Of a DNA stretch of 64,000 nucleotides, positions 43,089 to 52,563 are shown in pieces. Numbering within the stretch: the stretch's first letter is position 1; each line of letters begins with the position of its first letter. This stretch comes from Dictyoglomus sp. NZ13-RE01 (lineage in GTDB: Bacteria; Dictyoglomota; Dictyoglomia; Dictyoglomales; Dictyoglomaceae): assembly GCA_002878375.1 (NCBI GenBank), contig NIRF01000010.1, forward strand, positions 4,392 to 68,391. The letters are read 5' to 3'. A program made the position numbers and the translations under genes. The notes beneath the pieces are model-generated. The model was not told the DNA's origin, ran no database searches, and saw only the letters and a program-made list of their open reading frames with translations.

Positions 43089-44825
43089 ATGTGTCCATTG
43101 AAAACTGCTTTAACATTCAATAATAAGAGTTTCACCATTGAGAACTTATTAAATGATATTGAAACGGGACTTATTGCATTACCCGATATTCAGAGACCTT
43201 ACGTTTGGGATACCACTAAAGCACGAGATTTAATAGACTCTATATATAAGGGTTTACCTACTGGATCTATTGTTTTATGGGAGATTTACCAAGCGGATAG
43301 TGTAAGACCTATTTATCCTGATGCTAAGGTAAGTCCTAAGTACTTGGTAATTGATGGACAACAAAGGTTAACATCTCTTTTTTCAATTATTAAAAATAAA
43401 GAAATATTATCAAAAAGTGGTAAAAGATTTAAGATAAAAATTGCATTTAACCCTATTGAGGAGAGATTTGAGGTTTCTAATACTGCTATAGAAAAAGATG
43501 TAAAATGGATCTCAGATATAAGCTTGATATTTTCTGGTTCTACCTTTAGTTTCACAAAAGAATATCTTGAAAAACTGAAAGAAAAAAATTTAGAAGTTGA
43601 TGAGAATGAAGTAGCAAGTAGAATTGAAAGATTAGCTCAGATTAAAAATTATCCATTCTCTGTAATAGAACTGTCTCCAGAATTAAACGAAGAACAGGTT
43701 GCCGAAATTTTTGTGAGAATAAATAGTAAAGGACAAAATCTTTATTGGAAAGATTTCATATTAACTCTTTTGTCTATATATTATCCTGAAGGAAGAGATA
43801 AACTTGAGGAATTTTACGAAAAATCCTTAAAACAGCCAATAGATAATAAGCCATCCCCTTTTAATATTATGAAGATGCCTGCAGCTCCTGAACATTTACT
43901 AAGGACAATTATAGGACTTGCCTTTAGAAGAGGCAGACTCATGTCTGGTTATGCTCTTTTAAAAGGAAGGGATTTTGAAAATAAAATTACAAGCGAGGAA
44001 GTAAGAAATCAAAATATTGAAAAGTTTAAAATTGCACAGGAAAAGGCTTTAAACCTTACAAATTGGCATGACTATATTAAAATAATTCACTCTGCAGGTT
44101 TTGTAAATAAAGACTTAATTAGTAGCCATATAGCATTTTTTATAACTTACTGCTTTTATCTAATAGGAAAAGAGTATAATGTAGATTATAAATTATTAGA
44201 ATCTTACATTAAAAAATGGTTTGTTTTTTCCATTTTAACTCAGAGATATACAGGCTCTCCTGAATCTGTAATTGAAAATGACCTGAGCAATTTATCAAAA
44301 TACGATTTTATCTCTTACATTGAAAATCAATTGAAAGTAAACTTAACAGAAGACTATTGGAATATTCAGTTGCCAGAAGTATTACAAACTTCCAGTGTGA
44401 CAAATAATGCTTATTTAGTATATCTTGCTTCCTTAATCAATAGTGACATAAAAATTTTGTTTTCTAACATAAAACTCAAAGATTATTTGAATCCTTTTAT
44501 TGTACAAAAGAAGAAACAAATTGATATACATCATATATTCCCTAAAGCTTATTTAGCAAAATTAGGAATTACCCAAAAAACTGATGTAAATCAGGTTGCT
44601 AATTATATTTATTTAGAATACAAAGATAATATAAAAATTACTGATAAATCTCCTTCTGAGTATTTCCCCTTATTAGTAGAGAAATATGAAAATGGTGATT
44701 TTAATAAGGTCTATCAGACCTATGACTTACCATATGAATTTTGGAACATGAATTATTTTGATTTCTTAAAGGAAAGAAGAAAGTTGATGGCAAAGAGGAT
44801 AAGAAATTATTTTGAAAGCTTATAA
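43089..44825 (+). CDS. DUF262/DUF1524 protein, GmrSD/SspE-like nuclease
   Basis: This 578-residue protein joins an N-terminal DUF262 domain (IQRPYVWDTTKARDLIDSIYKGLPTGSI; DGQQR at 89-93, the NTP-binding/hydrolysis motif) and a C-terminal DUF1524 HNH-type nuclease domain (DIHHIFPKAYL near residue 477). This pairing is found in GmrSD type IV restriction enzymes, which cut modified DNA, and in SspE of phosphorothioate systems. No dnd/ssp or methylase genes are nearby, so it may act alone against modified phage DNA. TAAGGAG precedes the ATG. It is bordered by its own promoter and an AT-rich hairpin, like an independently acquired unit. Confidence 0.8.
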   Translation: MCPLKTALTFNNKSFTIENLLNDIETGLIALPDIQRPYVWDTTKARDLIDSIYKGLPTGSIVLWEIYQADSVRPIYPDAKVSPKYLVIDGQQRLTSLFSIIKNKEILSKSGKRFKIKIAFNPIEERFEVSNTAIEKDVKWISDISLIFSGSTFSFTKEYLEKLKEKNLEVDENEVASRIERLAQIKNYPFSVIELSPELNEEQVAEIFVRINSKGQNLYWKDFILTLLSIYYPEGRDKLEEFYEKSLKQPIDNKPSPFNIMKMPAAPEHLLRTIIGLAFRRGRLMSGYALLKGRDFENKITSEEVRNQNIEKFKIAQEKALNLTNWHDYIKIIHSAGFVNKDLISSHIAFFITYCFYLIGKEYNVDYKLLESYIKKWFVFSILTQRYTGSPESVIENDLSNLSKYDFISYIENQLKVNLTEDYWNIQLPEVLQTSSVTNNAYLVYLASLINSDIKILFSNIKLKDYLNPFIVQKKKQIDIHHIFPKAYLAKLGITQKTDVNQVANYIYLEYKDNIKITDKSPSEYFPLLVEKYENGDFNKVYQTYDLPYEFWNMNYFDFLKERRKLMAKRIRNYFESL

Positions 44826-44846
44826 AACTAATATATATTCCTACCC

Positions 44847-44897
44847 TCCTAATTACAGATTAGGATATTAAACTCTGCCCCTATAAAAAATTATAGG
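44847..44897. terminator. Two weak hairpins after the DUF262 gene
   Basis: TCCTAAT/ATTAGGA (44847-44865) and CCTATAA/TTATAGG (44880-44897) are short AT-rich stems between convergent genes. Neither has a strong U-tract. Confidence 0.35.
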
Positions 44898-44901
44898 TCT
44901 T

Positions 44902-45357
44902 TCAGTCGTTTTCCAAAAGTTCTATTATAAACTTTAGCTTCTCAAAAGTATCTATGTAGGCGTATCTTCCACCTTCGTACTCTCCTTTTTGTGCCACTTC
45001 AAAGCCTAAGTTTTTAAATTGCTCAATTTTTTCCTTCATTCCCTTAATCTGGAAGGCTAAGTGGTGAACTCCCTCCCCATGGGTATCTAAAAATTCTCTC
45101 CAAGTAGATGAGTTCTCATCAGGCTCTATCAATTCAATAACCACATTCTTAAAGTTGTTGAAGAATGCAAGTTTTGCCCTTGCCTTTGTGGGACTTCCCT
45201 TATACTCGGTTTTTGCCTTCTCATATTCATCTGTAATTATGATCTCTGGCTTTTCCACATTGAAAATTCTTGCAAAATCCTCACAAGCTTTTTCTATATC
45301 CCTCACTACAATACCAATTTGTACAACCAAATCGGTCCCTAAAATCTCATTTGCCAT
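44902..45357 (-). CDS. VOC-family protein (methylmalonyl-CoA epimerase/glyoxalase-like)
   Basis: This 151-residue protein has the paired beta-alpha-beta-beta-beta modules of the vicinal-oxygen-chelate fold: QIGIVVRDIEKACEDFARIF, LIEPDENSSTWREFLDTHGEGVHHLAFQIKG and FEKLKFIIELLE. The EGVHHLAF segment supplies a metal-binding His as in methylmalonyl-CoA epimerases. Glyoxalase-type activity is also possible and would suit an organism with methylglyoxal synthase. AGGAGG precedes the ATG. Confidence 0.7.
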   Translation of the reverse strand: MANEILGTDLVVQIGIVVRDIEKACEDFARIFNVEKPEIIITDEYEKAKTEYKGSPTKARAKLAFFNNFKNVVIELIEPDENSSTWREFLDTHGEGVHHLAFQIKGMKEKIEQFKNLGFEVAQKGEYEGGRYAYIDTFEKLKFIIELLEND

Positions 45358-45410
45358 ACCTATTACCTCCTAATGGAAAATTTTTATTTTAATGATAATA
45401 TATTTATAGG

Positions 45411-45416
45411 TATAAT
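45411..45416 (+). promoter_or_regulatory. -10 box before murQ
   Basis: TATAAT lies 31 bases before the murQ ATG, followed by an AAGGGG ribosome site. The -35 is weak. Confidence 0.4.
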
Positions 45417-45446
45417 AAAACAAAAAATTAAAAAGGGGAATTTAAT

Positions 45447-46343
45447 ATGAGTGAAATCTTAACAGAATCTATAAATCCAAATTCAAGAAATATAGATGAA
45501 AAAAGTACTGAAGAGATCCTAAGGATAATAAATGAGGAAGATAAAAAAGTCCCCTTAGCTGTTGAGAAAGAGATTCCAAAGATAGCAGAAGTTGTTGATG
45601 AGATTGTAAAAAGAATTGAAAAAGGGGGAAGAGTATTTTATGTAGGAGCAGGGACCAGTGGAAGATTAGGAGTGCTTGACGCATCAGAAATTCCTCCCAC
45701 CTATGGAGCGGATCCTAACCTTTTCCAGGGGATAATAGCAGGAGGAGATTTTGCTTTAAGATTTTCCGTAGAAGGGATAGAGGATGATGAGGAGAGAGGG
45801 AGAAGGGATTTAGAGGAAAAGGGCATAAATGAGAAGGATACTGTCATTGGTATAGCTGCAAGCGGTAAAACACCATATGTTCTTTCCGCACTGAAATTTG
45901 CAAAGGAGAAAGGTGCTTTTACAGTTGGTATTGTTTGTAATGAGAATACTCCCATGGAAAAGATCTGTGATAAAACTATTAAAGCCTTGGTGGGGCCAGA
46001 GGTAATTGCCGGCTCCACAAGAATGAAGGCTGGAACAGCCCAAAAACTTATTCTCAACATGATATCTACAAGCGTTATGATAAAATTAGGAAAAGTTTAT
46101 GATAATCTCATGGTAGATGTACAGGTATTAAATAAAAAATTAAAAGAAAGAGCAAAAAGGATATTAAATATAACATGTAATTTGGGGGAAAAGGAAGCAG
46201 AAGAAATATTAAAAAAGGCAAATAACAATGTAAAATTGGCAATAATAATGGCAAAATCAGGTGTAGACTATAACACCGCCAAAAATCTTTTAGAAAAACA
46301 CAAAGGTAGAATAAGGGATGTATTAAAAGAGATTGGGGGATAA
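45447..46343 (+). CDS. murQ: N-acetylmuramic acid 6-phosphate etherase
   Basis: This 298-residue cytosolic enzyme splits the lactyl ether of MurNAc 6-phosphate to GlcNAc 6-phosphate and lactate in cell-wall recycling. It shows TESINPNSRNIDEKS, a SIS-domain sugar-binding stretch VGAGTSGRLGVLDASEIPPTYG, and GPEVIAGSTRMKAGTAQK, all diagnostic of MurQ. No MurNAc phosphotransferase gene is adjacent. Its end forms a terminator with the end of the convergent beta-glucuronidase. Confidence 0.95.
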   Translation: MSEILTESINPNSRNIDEKSTEEILRIINEEDKKVPLAVEKEIPKIAEVVDEIVKRIEKGGRVFYVGAGTSGRLGVLDASEIPPTYGADPNLFQGIIAGGDFALRFSVEGIEDDEERGRRDLEEKGINEKDTVIGIAASGKTPYVLSALKFAKEKGAFTVGIVCNENTPMEKICDKTIKALVGPEVIAGSTRMKAGTAQKLILNMISTSVMIKLGKVYDNLMVDVQVLNKKLKERAKRILNITCNLGEKEAEEILKKANNNVKLAIIMAKSGVDYNTAKNLLEKHKGRIRDVLKEIGG

Positions 46344-46370
46344 ACCTACTTCCTCCCCCATCTTTCTTTT
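46334..46370. terminator. Shared terminator formed from two gene ends
   Basis: TGGGGGA (46334-46340) pairs with TCCCCCA (46354-46360) and both stop codons lie in or next to the loop. TCTTTCTTTT follows on the plus strand. Confidence 0.55.
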
Positions 46371-48118
46371 AAATAATGGGCTACAAGTTTTGGTTGTCTC
46401 TGTCTTGTAAATACTCCCTTTCTATTGCCCATAACCCTTCTTACTTCCTGCTTTGTGGCAAAATCCGCAAAATTCCATACATGCTCACCTATAATAAAAT
46501 CCAATCTATCTAAGACATTATTAAATCTTTTAATCATTTCTAATTGATACTCCTCAGAAAACATCTGGGGAGGGTCTGAATGAAACCCCGCTATGGTATC
46601 CGCTCCATACTCCGTTAAAAATACAGGCTTTTTATATCTCTCATACCACTTTTTTAAATCCTTCTCCAACTGAAACTCTATGATCTCTAAATTTCCAGGA
46701 TCTGTATACCAGGAGTAATACCTATTTACACATATAACATCTACGTATTTTGTTACCTTTGACTCAAAGGGATCCTTTTCATGGGGTGAAAAACAGTCCA
46801 CAATAGTAACAGGTCTTGTTGGATCCATCTTCTTTGTTTCTTCAATAACCCTTTTGAAGTAGTCCTCCGCTTCTTTTTCAAAAGATGCAGGCTCATTTGC
46901 CACACTCCACATTACTACAGAAGGATGATTCTTATCCCTATCAATTAGCTCCCTCATTACCTGAATATGGTATTTTAGTGTTTCCTCACTTATCCTCTCA
47001 GGACAGAAAGTCTTTTTGCTTCCCCACAAGTTTAATCCTACTGCTGGTGCCTCATCAATAATCAATATACCAAATTCATCCGCAAGATCCATTATCTCTT
47101 CTGCATAAGGGTAGTGGGAAGTTCTAAAGGAATTAGCATTTATCCATTTTAGAAGATAAAAATCCTTTAGGGCAATAACAGGATCATACCCTTTTCCCCT
47201 TATATCCGCATCCTCATGCTTTCCAAACCCCTTAAAATAAATAGGTTTACCATTTAACAGGAATTTACTCCCTTTTACCTCAACAGTTCTTATTCCCACC
47301 TTCAAAGAGTAGCAATCTTCCAAATTATCATTGAATAATTCCACTTTGAAGTTATAAAGATAGGGGTTTGAAGGCTCCCAAAACTTTGCATCCTCTACTA
47401 TTAAGGTCCCCCTTTCTCCCTCCATTTCTAAGATTTTTTCCCCTTTATCCCATAAGGATACTAAAATTTTTTCCGCCTTTCCTACTATCTTTACCTCGTA
47501 GTTTATGATCCCTTTTCTTTTCTCTATATCCGTTACAACTTTTATATCAGATATATAGTTTTGTGAGAGTGCATAAATATAGACAGGTCTATGAATTCCA
47601 GCATAGTTATAGAAATCAAAGTAGTACTCCTGAAATTTGTAATGGGGAGGATGGAAGGGATCATTAAGCTCAACCAACTCTCCAGGAGGAAGAAGAGTCC
47701 AATCCAGTATATTACTAACTGCAATAGTAACTCTATTTTCTCCTGAAAAGGAAACAAGGGAAGTTATTTCTCCCTCAAAGGGCAAAAATCCGCCTTTATG
47801 CTCAAAAGCCTTTCTTCCATTGATCCAAACAATAGCACTATGAGTAGCACTTCCAATCCTCAGAAAAATCCTCTTACCCTTCCAATGCTCCGGTATATAA
47901 AACTCCCTTTCATACCACACATACCCAATATGATCCCTAATTGATGGATCTTGGGTTATATCGTTGTAGCTTGATGGAACTGGCATAGGGATTGCATCTT
48001 CTAATGGTTTCTCATACCATCTCTCCTCTATCCCTCTATTACTCTTATCAATCTTAAATCTCCAAATACCAGATAAATTTTTCAACTCTCTCTTTTCATT
48101 CTCCTTAGGGTATAGCAT
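46346..48118 (-). CDS. uidA: Beta-glucuronidase, GH2 family
   Basis: This 590-residue enzyme closely follows the E. coli UidA layout: sugar-binding and immunoglobulin-like domains, then a barrel. It shows NSFRTSHYPYAEEIMDLADE, the acid/base in WSVANEPASFEKEAE, the nucleophile in FLTEYGADTIAGFH, and the end VWNFADFATKQEVRRVMGN followed by RKGVFTRQRQPK. The Asn-x-Lys pair that binds the glucuronic carboxylate is kept (NRK). There is no signal peptide, so it acts in the cytosol on imported glucuronides. It follows the UroD-like gene by 18 bases. Confidence 0.92.
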   Translation of the reverse strand: MLYPKENEKRELKNLSGIWRFKIDKSNRGIEERWYEKPLEDAIPMPVPSSYNDITQDPSIRDHIGYVWYEREFYIPEHWKGKRIFLRIGSATHSAIVWINGRKAFEHKGGFLPFEGEITSLVSFSGENRVTIAVSNILDWTLLPPGELVELNDPFHPPHYKFQEYYFDFYNYAGIHRPVYIYALSQNYISDIKVVTDIEKRKGIINYEVKIVGKAEKILVSLWDKGEKILEMEGERGTLIVEDAKFWEPSNPYLYNFKVELFNDNLEDCYSLKVGIRTVEVKGSKFLLNGKPIYFKGFGKHEDADIRGKGYDPVIALKDFYLLKWINANSFRTSHYPYAEEIMDLADEFGILIIDEAPAVGLNLWGSKKTFCPERISEETLKYHIQVMRELIDRDKNHPSVVMWSVANEPASFEKEAEDYFKRVIEETKKMDPTRPVTIVDCFSPHEKDPFESKVTKYVDVICVNRYYSWYTDPGNLEIIEFQLEKDLKKWYERYKKPVFLTEYGADTIAGFHSDPPQMFSEEYQLEMIKRFNNVLDRLDFIIGEHVWNFADFATKQEVRRVMGNRKGVFTRQRQPKLVAHYLKERWGRK

Positions 48119-48136
48119 AAGGTTTCCCTCCTATAA

Positions 48137-49231
48137 TTAAAGTCTACAGAATTTATCTACTGCCCACATATAAAGCTTAATATTTTCCAAAGGAGTTCCT
48201 GAAGCTACACTGCCCGCAGTACACTCTACAAAATTTCCATCCCCTCCTAAACACTCCATATCCCTTTTTACAATACTAATAATCTCCTCATAGGTACCAT
48301 TTCTTAATGTAAAGGGAGGCATCTGTCCATAAATCTTAGCCTTTGGCATTGCGGTTCTAATCTCCTTAGGATGAATCTCAGGTCCAAAGTTCACCTCATT
48401 TATTCCTAAGTCATTTAATATGCCCATTAAGTGTTTCATATTACTATCGGAGTGCTGATATCTTAAGTGATGAGGAAGAGGAGCAAACTCCTTGAATATC
48501 CTTTCTAAAAAGGGAGCACAAAACTTCAAATATTTCTTTGGAGGAAACAAAAAACAATTATCATCCATAATAGAAAAACCATACTCCTGGTTTTTTGTTG
48601 CCTTTCTCAATACTCTGCAGTACTCAATCAATTTTTCACATAAAACATTGTAAAATTCTAAGAGCAATTCCTCCTCTTCCATCATAAAAATGCATAAGTT
48701 TTCTGTTCCTAAAATGCTCGTAGCTAAAGTAGCAGGACCTCTACTTGAGCTTCCCAGTTTAATCTTTTTCCCTGTCTCCTTCTCATAAAGTTCCTTTTTC
48801 TCATAAAAATCCTCTGGAAGAGCACATTCTTCCATATTAACCTTTTCCATTTTCTTTATCAATTCTTTCACATCATCAATATCTCTAACTTCGGAAACAA
48901 GCCAAGGAGTCCCTCCCTCTGTTAACACATACTTTGCTCCCATTAGTACCTCAAAACGGTTGGGAGATGGAGGTTCTACAGGATCTTCTGGATAAAATTT
49001 TCTGCCCAATGCTTTTTCCAAAATTTGATTTGCCCTTTTATGGCAATCCAATCTATAGTTATAGTCAGTATAATATCTTATCGTGGATTCAATATCTATT
49101 AATTCAAAAAGGAAATGGTCATCAAGCCAATAAAAAATAGGAATCCTGGTTTTATTTTGAAAATTCCTTAAACAGTAATCGTTTTCTTCCCAAAACTCTT
49201 TTAGGTCAAAATTTTCAAGATCTATTTTCAT
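48137..49231 (-). CDS. Uroporphyrinogen decarboxylase-family protein
   Basis: This 364-residue protein has the UroD/MtaA-type barrel: GPATLATSILGTENLCIFMM, DDNCFLFPPKKYLKFCAPFLERIF, HSDSNMKHLMGILNDLGINEVNFGPEI and a GDGNFVECTAGS stretch. Members include methyltransferases for methylcobamide and O-demethylases as well as true UroD; divergence and lack of haem genes nearby argue against HemE. It is upstream of the beta-glucuronidase in the same operon; the connection is unknown. No strong ribosome site precedes the ATG; TATCAT lies 7 bases upstream, so it may be leaderless. Confidence 0.7.
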   Translation of the reverse strand: MKIDLENFDLKEFWEENDYCLRNFQNKTRIPIFYWLDDHFLFELIDIESTIRYYTDYNYRLDCHKRANQILEKALGRKFYPEDPVEPPSPNRFEVLMGAKYVLTEGGTPWLVSEVRDIDDVKELIKKMEKVNMEECALPEDFYEKKELYEKETGKKIKLGSSSRGPATLATSILGTENLCIFMMEEEELLLEFYNVLCEKLIEYCRVLRKATKNQEYGFSIMDDNCFLFPPKKYLKFCAPFLERIFKEFAPLPHHLRYQHSDSNMKHLMGILNDLGINEVNFGPEIHPKEIRTAMPKAKIYGQMPPFTLRNGTYEEIISIVKRDMECLGGDGNFVECTAGSVASGTPLENIKLYMWAVDKFCRL

Positions 49232-49374
49232 AGGATTAATGATAACATATAAGAAATTTTGGTGTAAAGAGAAGAACTTTCCATTAGTAAATTAACTTTT
49301 TTGTTCATAAAAATCTTTTCCATTGATATAATATAAAAAGATAGTTTTTAAAACAAACAAAAGGAGGATTTGTT

Positions 49375-50070
49375 ATGTACAATGTGCTTATCACAGGTGC
49401 CTCAAAGGGTTTAGGTTTTTCCCTCACAAGGATATATCTTGAAAGAGGTCATAAAGTTATTGCCACTTATAGACAGAATTTAGAGTATTTAGAGGAGATA
49501 AAGGATAAATATGAGAATCTGATATTGTATCCCATGGATGTAGCCTCTGAGGAGTCTGTGAGAACCGCCTATAATTTTATAAGCAGTAAAGTGCCTGCCA
49601 TAGATATACTCATAAACAATGCAGCGATATATATTGAGGATAGAACAAGGACCATAGAAAATATAGATATTGATAGAGTGGTTTGGACTCTTAATGTAAA
49701 TGCAGTGGGACCTCTTAGAGTACTAAAGTATTTCTATCCTTTAGTGGAAAAGGGGAATAAAAAGCTCATAATAAATGTATCATCTGAGGCAGGAAGTATA
49801 GGAAACTGCTGGAGAGATAGGGAGTATGGATACTGCATGTCAAAATCCGCTCTGAATATGGCATCCGCCATATTACAAAATTATGGAAAGGAGAAAAACA
49901 TTAAGGTCCTTGTAATACATCCAGGATGGATGAGAACCGATATGGGTGGAAAAGATGCAGATATCTCACCCGATGAGGCAGGGGAAGGCATATATTCTTT
50001 GTCTATGAAGGATTGGAAGATCGATAAAGATATTTATATGGATTACAAAGGAAATAAAATGCCCTGGTAA
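49375..50070 (+). CDS. Short-chain dehydrogenase/reductase
   Basis: This 231-residue Rossmann-fold oxidoreductase has the TGASKGLGFSLTR cofactor motif, NNAAIY, and catalytic Ser in NVSSEAGS with YGYCMSKSAL (Tyr-x3-Lys). It resembles csgA/sniffer-type SDRs. AGGAGG precedes the ATG. The GH20 gene starts 18 bases after it, so the two are co-transcribed; the substrate may be a sugar or ketone but is not known. Confidence 0.85.
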   Translation: MYNVLITGASKGLGFSLTRIYLERGHKVIATYRQNLEYLEEIKDKYENLILYPMDVASEESVRTAYNFISSKVPAIDILINNAAIYIEDRTRTIENIDIDRVVWTLNVNAVGPLRVLKYFYPLVEKGNKKLIINVSSEAGSIGNCWRDREYGYCMSKSALNMASAILQNYGKEKNIKVLVIHPGWMRTDMGGKDADISPDEAGEGIYSLSMKDWKIDKDIYMDYKGNKMPW

Positions 50071-50088
50071 AAAAGGGAGGTATTTTTT

Positions 50089-51813
50089 ATGAGTGAAAGA
50101 ATTTACATTGTTCCTGAGCCAAAAAGGATGAGTTTTTCTGGAAGATGGTTTCCCTTTGATGGCTTTGAAAATTTACCAGATTTTATCTCAAGGGAGTTTA
50201 ATATTCCAAAAGGAAGCTGGAGAATTGAAAAGATTGATAGAGAAGGGATAGGAGTAGAAATAAAGGAAAAAATTGTGAATATATGGGGAAACGAACATAT
50301 TTGCTATGCTACTCTCATTCAAATCCTAATGCAAAAAAAGAATATAATGCCTGAGGTAGAGATTGAGGAGGAATTTTCATTCTCCTTTAGAGGATACCAC
50401 TTGGATATTGCAAGAGGAGGAGTACCAAAGGTAGAAACCCTAAAGAACTTACTAAAATGGCTCTTTTTATTAAAATATAACTATTTTGCGATATACTTTG
50501 AAGATCTTTTCCCATGGAGAAAATATCCACAAATTGGAAGATTAAGAGGAAGAATGACGGAAGAAGAGCTAAAAGAGGTCATATATTTTGGGAAAAATCT
50601 TGGGATAGAGGTTTTTCCATCCTTGGAGCTTTGTGGACATATGGAGCATATCTTATCTCTTCCCGACTTTAGGACCTTTAGTGAGTGGCATAGACCCCAA
50701 GAGGGATGTCTAAACGTTTCCAATGAATCAGCAAGATCCTTTGCCTATGACCTATTGAAAGAAGTTTTAGATTTCTTCCCATCAAAGTACATATTAATAG
50801 GGGGAGATGAAACCTGGGCTTTGGGAAGAGGAAGGAGCCTGGATAAAAAAGGTATTTTTGAGGGACCATCCCTTTATGAGATGCATCATAGAAACATGGT
50901 AAATATTGTGAAGGAGAAAAATAAGGAGCCCATCCTATGGGGAGATATGCTTACAGGTATGTATCTCACAGAAGAGGAGAGAGAAAGATGGAAGGTGGCT
51001 TTAGAGAGCGAAATATGGGATGAGGTGATAATCGCCAATTGGGACTATAGTGCTAACTCCATAGAGCATTTTAGAAATAAGATAAATCTATTTGGGAAAA
51101 GAAAGGCAAAGGAGCTTGCATGTCCAGGGCTTGCCAACTGGAATAGGTATTATCCAAACTTTGATATGGCACTAACAAACTTGAAAAACTTCTTGCTCCC
51201 TGCAAAGGAGGAAAAACTGCCAGGTTTTCTGGTTACTGCCTGGGGAGATGATGGGGAGGAGTGTTTATTCTCCTTCTTAGACCCTCTAATTCTTGCCAGC
51301 ATGGAAATAGCGGAAGGGGATGGAAACTGGGAGGATAAATGGGTTGCCCTTACAGGTGAAGAGAAAGAAGTTTTAGATTTAAGAAAGGATTTTGGAAATA
51401 CTATAATCTCAGAAACTTTAAAGCATGTTCTCTTTAAGGATTTTACCTATAGGTATTACACAGAAATAGTGGCAAGTAAAGCATCTGAGAGGAAGAAAAC
51501 AGGGGACTTTTGGATGGACTATTACATGAGCTTACTTGATAACTTAGCTAATAAGGAAAAATTAATAGAAATTTATGAAAAGGTGTATGAAAAGGCAAAC
51601 AAACCCAATCTTCCTGAGGATCTATCCTTAATAAGGGATCTAATTGGGATAGGTATTAATAGATTAAAGAATAAAAATAATTCAGCGGAGTTTATTGCAG
51701 TCTCCTATAAGTATAAAAAGCTATGGCTTTCTGAAAGGAAAGAAGAGGGCTTAGAAAATATTATTACAAGGTTTTGGGGCTCTGCAGGAAGGGCGGACTT
51801 AGAGATCATCTAA
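50089..51813 (+). CDS. GH20-like beta-N-acetylhexosaminidase
   Basis: This 574-residue protein has an N-terminal GH20b-like domain followed by the family 20 barrel: FRGYHLDIARGGVP, KYNYFAIYFEDLFPW, GIEVFPSLELCGHMEHIL, and the hallmark Asp-Glu pair in LIGGDETW. Such enzymes remove terminal N-acetylhexosamines by substrate-assisted catalysis. There is no signal peptide, so it is cytosolic. AAGGGAGG precedes the ATG. A role in amino-sugar recycling along with MurQ is a possible inference. Its end overlaps the convergent metallophosphoesterase by 15 bases. Confidence 0.8.
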   Translation: MSERIYIVPEPKRMSFSGRWFPFDGFENLPDFISREFNIPKGSWRIEKIDREGIGVEIKEKIVNIWGNEHICYATLIQILMQKKNIMPEVEIEEEFSFSFRGYHLDIARGGVPKVETLKNLLKWLFLLKYNYFAIYFEDLFPWRKYPQIGRLRGRMTEEELKEVIYFGKNLGIEVFPSLELCGHMEHILSLPDFRTFSEWHRPQEGCLNVSNESARSFAYDLLKEVLDFFPSKYILIGGDETWALGRGRSLDKKGIFEGPSLYEMHHRNMVNIVKEKNKEPILWGDMLTGMYLTEEERERWKVALESEIWDEVIIANWDYSANSIEHFRNKINLFGKRKAKELACPGLANWNRYYPNFDMALTNLKNFLLPAKEEKLPGFLVTAWGDDGEECLFSFLDPLILASMEIAEGDGNWEDKWVALTGEEKEVLDLRKDFGNTIISETLKHVLFKDFTYRYYTEIVASKASERKKTGDFWMDYYMSLLDNLANKEKLIEIYEKVYEKANKPNLPEDLSLIRDLIGIGINRLKNKNNSAEFIAVSYKYKKLWLSERKEEGLENIITRFWGSAGRADLEII

Positions 51814-52563
51814 AGTAATCTTCTTATCAATTATTTTATCGTTAACCTCTATAAGGATAAAGTGAGGATTTCCAGCCTCATAAATGGAGGTGTGGGGGAT
51901 ACTTCCCCCACTCCCCGATATTATGTATGTTACATTTCCAACCCTTTTCCTAAAATATAGATGAATATGTCCTGAGAATACATATTTTACTTTCTCTCTC
52001 TCAAAAAGATCCATGAGAATTTTTGTCTCTTTTAAATCGTGTCCTAAATAGGGATAAAATCTTCTGAAAAACTCCAATATAGGTGGAAGGACAAGTGGTC
52101 TATGCATAAAAACAAACTTAACTTTATCCCCCGAAGAACTTAAAACCTCCTTTAGCCAATTTATCTGCTCCTCTCCCAATCTTCCCAAAGCATTATTAAG
52201 GATGATGAATCTTGCATTCTCAAAGTCAAAATAATAATATAAAGGTCTTCCTGTAAAATCCTTGAAATTTTTACCACCATCCTTTGATATATCATTATTC
52301 CCAGGCACAAAATATATAGGGATTGGAGAAGAGGAGAATTGTTTCTTAACTAATTCAAGTTCATTTCCTTCCCAGCTATTTATAAAATCTCCTAAGTGAA
52401 TTATAAAATTAGCGGATGTGCTATATATTTTATTTAGAAGAAGAGCTGTTATGCTTGGTATTCCATCATAACCCTCACTATCCCCTATAACCGCAAACTC
52501 AAAGGCATAGGAGTAGGAAGTAAAAATCAAGCAAAATATAAAGATAATTAGAATAAATTTCAT
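51799..52563 (-). CDS. Secreted metallophosphoesterase (paralogue)
   Basis: This 254-residue calcineurin-like phosphoesterase has a signal peptide (about 1-20) and the motifs GDSEG, HLGDF, PGNND (Asn where His is usual) and FSGHIHLYF. Much of the sequence, such as ARFIILNNALGRLGEEQINW, is nearly identical to the protein at 40978-41730. The GNND change affects a conserved metal/catalytic His and may alter activity. Its ATG overlaps the stop of the upstream fusion gene. Confidence 0.82.
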   Translation of the reverse strand: MKFILIIFIFCLIFTSYSYAFEFAVIGDSEGYDGIPSITALLLNKIYSTSANFIIHLGDFINSWEGNELELVKKQFSSSPIPIYFVPGNNDISKDGGKNFKDFTGRPLYYYFDFENARFIILNNALGRLGEEQINWLKEVLSSSGDKVKFVFMHRPLVLPPILEFFRRFYPYLGHDLKETKILMDLFEREKVKYVFSGHIHLYFRKRVGNVTYIISGSGGSIPHTSIYEAGNPHFILIEVNDKIIDKKITLDDL

